Source: Plakobranchus ocellatus (Eukaryota > Mollusca > Gastropoda > Plakobranchidae). From it: DNA of 23,153 nt. The translations under genes and the position numbers were made by a program. Of this stretch, positions 19,101 to 23,153 are shown one piece after another. The DNA lies in NCBI GenBank assembly GCA_019648995.1, contig BLXT01006029.1, positions 124,659-147,811 on the forward strand. Reading direction: 5' to 3'. Position 1 is the stretch's first letter. The number at the start of each line of letters is the position of its first letter. The notes beneath the pieces are model-generated. The model worked only from the letters and a program-made list of their open reading frames with translations. It searched no databases and was not told where the DNA came from.

Positions 19101-21169
19101 AGGTACAAAATCTGAATAAAGCGGCAAACCAGTGAGATGAAACAAGTGGGATTTATAAGAAGCATTGATATGGCATGGCTATATGGGATAGCCCTGTAGC
19201 ATGCTTTGAGATAAAGATGGTGAATTGAATCAGTAGTGTTGAACTTGTGTGCTAACATCAGATACCCTTGTAGCATGCTAGTGAGATAAGATTTTAAAAA
19301 CTTGCCAAGAAAAATCAGACTAGCTTTCCTTTACTTAGAGCAAATGTAATGCACTCTAGCACTATGATATTGAAATTGGTGTGGAGAATGTACACACCAC
19401 ATCATGCAACTATCCAATGTCCCCAGTTGAACAATGCTCTGGAATCTACCAGCAAATCCATGGAGGGATCACACAGTCCGAGGGCGATCAAACAGAGACA
19501 GGATGTGGAGGAATTGCTCAAGGTAAATCATCACACTTTCCCTCTTGTTCTCATTTTCCTTAGCTTTAGCTTCAGCCTCAAATAAAGCACTTGTATTCTT
19601 TTGTCTCTTCTGTAACTGATTCTCACACAATGGCTTTCAGTTTCGTCATCCTGTCATTAAATATAGGCTGGCAAGTGGGTTCTCCTGTTTACTAAATAAA
19701 GGTTGTAAATGGGTTCTCCTGTTACTAAATATAGGCTGGTAAATGGGTCCAAGGATGCAGTATCAAAGGTTGAATACTTTCTTGTGTTCTTGAACCAATG
19801 TTAGGAAATGTTTTGTCTTGTTAAGATTTTAACCATGAATAGCATCATAACTGTTATTATTTCTTTTTTAAATATGAAAAAAAGTGACAACTGTGGAGAC
19901 ATAAGTGTTTTCATTCTGTTTGAGTTTTGCCTCAGATTACAGAGGGTATAGCAATATACATTAAACAGCTTTCCTGATAGAGGATGTGTGAGACATCTGA
20001 CCTGTGTAGATTCAAAAAAAAAAAAAATGAGTCTAGTCACAGATCTAATTGATATTTATTTTTATCAAAAATCTAGAGGCTTTTACTCGTGACCAAATAT
20101 TACAAGTGCATGCATAAATTATATAAATTATTTTTTAATATTATGTGTCTAGCCAAAGAATATCTTTCTTTTTGAAATGGTAATGAAATATTAACTTTGC
20201 CAAAGTTATGAAGTTTCCTTAGGTTTGCAATTCGCACTCAACACATCATGAGGCAGGGTGCGGCTTTGACTGCTAATAGAAGATTTATGTAATGTAGGGT
20301 GCGACTTTGACTGATCAAAAGAAAGTGTGTATATATATATATACCGCAAGGTGTGGGTGTGCCTCAGCGAAAAAAGACTTTTAAAATGCGGCTCTGGCTT
20401 TGAACAGATAAAACAAAAAAGAAGGAAAGATTACTACTGTTTATTTACAGAAAGTTCAAGCATGTCTACAGAAATTTCCTGCAAATAGAGTAATGAGTCG
20501 CAAATGCCCTAATGGGTTAGGGTTTTCATTTAGTTACTCCTGTGGATTCTCGACTTGACTCATATTGTGAGACTGCTACACATCCTCTAAAGTAATTATG
20601 TCAACATCCTGCATAACTCAATTGTTTGAACTGGCCACTATCACTAACCTGGGCTTGACCACTCAGCAGACAAGTTTATTGGGATCAATCTAATTGACTC
20701 AGATATTGTATAGAACACTTCTGAAGTAAAACAAATAATTTGATATTCAGATTTTTTAATGTTTTTTTTTTTTTTTGCCTTTTTAAAAAATTTAAAGCAT
20801 CAACATCATTGCAAAGAATCACATCTTTACGCAATTTTCATTATCACAAAGCTCATGAAATACAATTCCCTGTTGTATCTGTGACTTAAAATCTTTGAGA
20901 TAGACTTGCAAGTCATTCAGACATATCTCAAAACATGCACGCCCACAAGCACAGATCTAATTTTCTCTTTTCTGGTTTTTGTTTACTTATTTATTTATTT
21001 TTTTTTTAACATTTAATTAAGGTCTTTGTATATAATATAGAAATACTCAAATATATTGTTGGCACAACTGTTATCATATTTGTTCATATTGTGTCTTATT
21101 TTATGATTTTATGTGTGATTTTTAAATAAGGATGCTCTTCAGAGACACTTGCAAAATATTTCTGGTGAC
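12880..21169 (+). CDS. DZIP1: DZIP1/DZIP1L (iguana), ciliary C2H2 zinc-finger coiled-coil protein (3'-partial, 11 coding exons visible)
   Basis: Spliced CDS: 12880-13110, 13935-14006, 14345-14410, 15345-15482, 15907-16161, 16580-16639, 17233-17350, 18043-18155, 18961-19068, 19427-19522, 21131-21169. This gives 1296 nt, 432 residues, all in frame, with no stop before the window ends. Residues about 30-165 match the Dzip-like N-terminal domain: [51 protein letters not shown] single C2H2 finger follows (Cys170, Cys173, His186, His191; [17 protein letters not shown]), as in vertebrate DZIP1. Beyond it are long charged heptad-like segments predicted as coiled coil. Family knowledge: DZIP1 acts at basal bodies and the ciliary transition zone, is needed for ciliogenesis and modulates Gli in Hedgehog signalling. 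Whether this is the single invertebrate orthologue of both DZIP1 and DZIP1L is inference. Confidence 0.94.
13935..14006 (+). CDS. DZIP1: DZIP1 coding exon 2
   Basis: 24 codons, phase 0-0, encoding [20 protein letters not shown] then EYLL, the conserved helix of the Dzip-like N-terminal domain. Acceptor ttacctag, donor TTG|GTAAGG. Confidence 0.95.
14345..14410 (+). CDS. DZIP1: DZIP1 coding exon 3
   Basis: 22 codons encoding [20 protein letters not shown] then DQ. Joined to the next exon it gives exactly the residue spacing of human DZIP1 between HSQEFL and KRRKK, so no exon is missing between them. Acceptor tttgcag, donor CAG|GTGAGT. Confidence 0.95.
14639..14690 (+). repeat. Near-perfect intronic hairpin
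   Basis: The arms 14642-14662 and 14667-14687 are reverse complements with a single C-C mismatch around the loop GCAT. Including a G-U wobble, an outer A-U and a C-G pair, the RNA stem reaches 24 bp over 14639-14690. Part of the arm, GGCTCAAATG, occurs a third time just downstream at about 14690-14699. It sits in the DZIP1 intron between exons 3 and 4. Confidence 0.85.
15345..15482 (+). CDS. DZIP1: DZIP1 coding exon 4 (coiled coil before the zinc finger)
   Basis: 46 codons: a charged helix starting [20 protein letters not shown], then [16 protein letters not shown], matching the CKRRKKMISTQQLM region of vertebrate DZIP1. Acceptor ttttccag after a T run, donor AAG|GTAGAC. Confidence 0.95.
15907..16161 (+). 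CDS. DZIP1: DZIP1 coding exon 5 (C2H2 zinc finger)
   Basis: 85 codons. The zinc finger is C-x2-C-x12-H-x4-H ([20 protein letters not shown]). A Ser/Gly/Asn-rich linker follows, then a coiled-coil segment ([20 protein letters not shown]). Acceptor ttttcag, donor AAG|GTAAGT. Confidence 0.97.
16437..16461. repeat. (ATT)n microsatellite
   Basis: Run of ATT/TTA triplets in the intron after DZIP1 exon 5, followed by a T-rich stretch. Confidence 0.85.
16580..16639 (+). CDS. DZIP1: DZIP1 coding exon 6 (short, probable)
   Basis: 20 codons, phase 0-0, encoding [20 protein letters not shown]. The acceptor ttgaag and donor AAT|GTAACT are weaker than the others, so it could be skipped or alternative. 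It is charged and open, and it keeps the frame. Confidence 0.7.
17233..17350 (+). CDS. DZIP1: DZIP1 coding exon 7 (coiled coil)
   Basis: Encodes [20 protein letters not shown] and a helix ending [11 protein letters not shown] content is clearly above the flanking introns. Acceptor gtttttag; donor A|GTAGGT in phase 1. Confidence 0.92.
18043..18155 (+). CDS. DZIP1: DZIP1 coding exon 8 (coiled coil)
   Basis: Encodes [20 protein letters not shown] and [17 protein letters not shown], joined in phase 1 to the previous exon. Acceptor gttgcgcag, donor AAG|GTTTGC. Confidence 0.92.
18961..19068 (+). CDS. DZIP1: DZIP1 coding exon 9 (coiled coil)
   Basis: 36 codons encoding [20 protein letters not shown] then [15 protein letters not shown]. 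This resembles the VMQLLDSQESKW..QAIHQEHKKE segment of vertebrate DZIP1. Acceptor ttgctcag, donor AGG|GTAAGG. Confidence 0.93.
19051..19290. repeat. Degenerate copies of the DZIP1 exon 9 end in the following intron
   Basis: The exon end GCCAGTGAGATGAAGAGG (19051-19068) is echoed by ACCAGTGAGATGAAACAAG (19129-19147). Weaker echoes are GCTTTGAGATAAAG (19203-19216) and GCTAGTGAGATAAG (19277-19290), the last two each preceded by CC(C)TTGTAGCAT-like sequence. Confidence 0.6.
19427..19522 (+). CDS. DZIP1: DZIP1 coding exon 10
   Basis: 32 codons, [20 protein letters not shown] then [12 protein letters not shown]. Phase 0-0; acceptor tccccag, donor AAG|GTAAAT. Confidence 0.88.
19655..19748. repeat. 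Minisatellite, about 33-35-bp unit, 2.7 copies
   Basis: Copies at 19655-19689, 19690-19722 and 19723-19748 share TAAATATAGGCTGG, AAATGGGTTCTCCTGT and close variants. The array is in the intron after DZIP1 exon 10. Confidence 0.85.
20255..20313. repeat. Direct repeat AGGGTGCGGCTTTGACTG
   Basis: 18-bp copies at 20255-20272 and 20296-20313 differ at one base (GCGGC/GCGAC). A looser third version, ATGCGGCTCTGGCTTTGA, lies at about 20386-20403, after a TA repeat (20331-20343). This is GC-richer than the intron around it and may be a remnant of an unidentified repeat. Confidence 0.7.
21131..21169 (+). CDS. DZIP1: DZIP1 microexon (13 codons, probable)
   Basis: [13 protein letters not shown] between an acceptor aaataag and the strong donor GAC|GTAAGT, phase 0-0. 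It continues the helical character of the previous exon. A 1.6-kb intron lies before it, so an undetected exon in between is possible. Confidence 0.65.
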
Positions 21170-23153
21170 GTAAGTTTGCATTCATTTTATTGAAACAAAA
21201 AAGTTTTGGACCCCTGCATTTTTGAATGAGCCTGCCTTTTTTATCCCCACAGTTTCTTTTTTTTTTTTATTTTTATTTTTGCTCATGCTTCTTCAAAATA
21301 AGGCTGTGACAAAACTTTGAGCTGATTTTATTTTCCTCCCTCAAAATTGTGCAGATTTTTATTCAAGCTCCGTGTTTATGTATATTCCATTGATCAGCAG
21401 TCCTGTCTTTTGGATTGTTGAACAAGTTGTCTTTTTGCTCATTGATCAAAAAAAGTTTCACTTGAGGATCTCACTCTCACAACAAACTTTTTGCTAGTCA
21501 CTGGACTGCAAATTTTATATGATTCACCAGCAATGCAAGAAAGCAAAGAGGAAGAATTAAAATAAGTTGTACCCCTCTGAGACACATTTTGCTGCAAAGC
21601 AAAGAGGATGTAGACAAATACCAACTTTTTTTGTAATAATATCTATAGCAAATAAGATTTAAGTAGAACTAGTTTTTCTATTTTTCGCATCCTACTGTCT
21701 AAGTAATTGCCATTAGACGTAAAATATCAAAAGTTTTAGAAAGGTGTATAGCTTGGGTATTTTCTCCCTCCTTACTTTCTTCTACCAGGGCATTGTTGTA
21801 AATTAAACCATTTAAAAGCCTTGTTTTCATATCCAGGTGCTGATAACTATTGAAATATTGTAAATGAACAACCATAACACCTATGTTACCTTGTCTATGG
21901 TTTTTGAAAGGCAAATCAGCTACTGCTATGTCCTTGAAATTGCAGATCTGATATTCCATAATTTGTTTCGATGTGGAGGTCGCCTATTTAGCTGGGTTAT
22001 TTTGTGTGTTTGTTTGTTTGTATTCAGTTGTGTATTTAGTACATTATGCCTCAGTATACTGATAATTAGAACATATTTCATGTTCCAAAACAATTCAAGT
22101 TTAGTAACCTCAACCGAGTGTTATTTATTATACATTGCCTTTTTGAGGTTTGTTCTATGGTAAGTTCTAATGACTCTTGGATGTCGCAGATAATATGTTT
22201 TATGCAAACACATTGGGAGTGCAATTTTTACTGCTTAAGAATGCCAGGTTTTCTTACAGTTTCAAAAATTTTTGGGCATTTATTTTGGCACAGAATCCAC
22301 ATATATCCACTCACTTTTCGCCTCTTTATAAAGATCTCAAATTGCACTTTCAAGTTATGTCAGTGATTTGAGACGCTCAAAATGTGACATGTGACTATTT
22401 AAACTCATCTACTCATCTCAAAAGGTAAATTGTTTTGTTTTAGAAACCATCTTAAATTTTCTAATCAAAAGAGTTTAACATCAAAGTTCTGTCACAGCCC
22501 CCAATAATTCTCTGTTCAAGTTTTATTACATTGCATTTTTGCATTTTTTTTTTTTGTGTTATGGTAGAGAGGGCCAAATGAGCATTATAACTGCATGTAC
22601 ATTTCACACACACACACACAAAAAAAATCAAGGTGCCTAATCATTTCATCTCACTTACATTTATTTGAACTTCCTCTTGGATATATGAAGAGATGAGATG
22701 GAATGAATGTGATTCTAATTTTGGTTAGTAGCAGAATTCAACAGCTCTAAAATTTATTTTATGATATTGGTCATGACTTCTACACTCATACCTCTCTTGT
22801 AAAGATATAAAGAGAGTGGGTAAATATTTTGAGAATTAAACTGCAAAAGAGAAAAAAGAATAACATCTCATTTGTAATTTTTTTTTTCAAAAGATGGAAT
22901 CTAAGCTCAAATTAGCAAGGAATGAATAAGAAGTTTCACTTTTCTGGGAACTGAGGCCCACTTTTTTTTTCTGGAAACAAAAAAAGATTATCTCTTTGGG
23001 ATGCATGCAAATTTTAAAACATTTTTCTTCAGACAGCTTTATGGTCGTTTGTGAAGGAATTGTGTTCACTCTATTGTTCAGTATCTGTTTATTATTTCTT
23101 AAAATATTGAATGTGATTCTCACTCATTTAGAGAGAGAGAGGGGAAGAAGGGG
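21170..23153 (+). other. Probable DZIP1 intron continuing out of the window
   Basis: Follows a strong donor at 21170. AT-rich, with a (CA)n run near 22604-22620 and a GA-rich end at 23132-23153. Open stretches of up to 99 codons (for example 21864-22163) are Phe/Cys/Ile-rich with no domain signature and look like chance. A possible acceptor occurs at 23130-23131. Confidence 0.6.

Larger units (their letters stand above)
13111..21130 (+). other. DZIP1 introns
   Basis: Introns 13111-13934, 14007-14344, 14411-15344, 15483-15906, 16162-16579, 16640-17232, 17351-18042, 18156-18960, 19069-19426 and 19523-21130. All are GT-AG and AT-rich, and many acceptors are preceded by runs of 8 or more T. Apart from the repeats listed I see no gene on either strand. 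Confidence 0.8.

Noticed and set aside
20507-20522. CCCTAA and TTAGGG facing each other, like interstitial telomere repeat
   Set aside because: Only one unit on each side, which is expected by chance.
21699-22366. Overlapping open frames of 64-99 codons after the last DZIP1 exon
   Set aside because: Low-complexity, AT-driven composition on both strands, with no motif or coding bias; consistent with chance.

Overview
The window is animal nuclear DNA: strongly AT-rich, full of A/T homopolymers and short tandem repeats, with two intron-rich protein genes whose exons all have GT-AG junctions. The proteins, the short exons and a tRNA-headed SINE suggest a lophotrochozoan invertebrate, most likely a mollusc and perhaps a gastropod. 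The species cannot be fixed from sequence alone.

Layout. (1) 1-1912: AT-rich 3' flank and UTR with no coding signal. (2) 1913-10548, minus strand: a complete gene for DNAJC3 (P58IPK, the ER-lumenal TPR/J-domain cochaperone). It has 11 coding exons totalling 1494 nt and 497 residues, every intron phase agrees, and one intron carries a tRNA-derived SINE. (3) About 10.55-11.0 kb: a compact divergent promoter with an exact ER stress response element facing DNAJC3, plus ETS-, CRE- and YY1-like sites. (4) 12761-21169, plus strand: a gene for DZIP1/DZIP1L (iguana), the ciliary basal-body zinc-finger coiled-coil protein. Eleven coding exons (432 residues) are visible and the gene continues beyond the window. 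(5) 21170-23153: AT-rich sequence, probably the next DZIP1 intron.

The two proteins act in different places: DNAJC3 with BiP in ER protein folding, DZIP1 at the base of the cilium and in Hedgehog signalling. What links them is the shared promoter. From memory, the human orthologues are also divergent neighbours on 13q32, so this looks like ancient linkage. The strongest regulatory observation is the perfect CCAAT-N9-CCACG element at 10718-10736, which predicts unfolded-protein-response control of DNAJC3. I saw no novel multi-gene system, CRISPR array, rRNA or virus-like element. The unusual items are small: start-codon-overlapping uORFs in both genes, a tandem splice acceptor in the DNAJC3 leader, a near-perfect intronic hairpin, and degenerate copies of an exon 3' end inside the adjacent intron.
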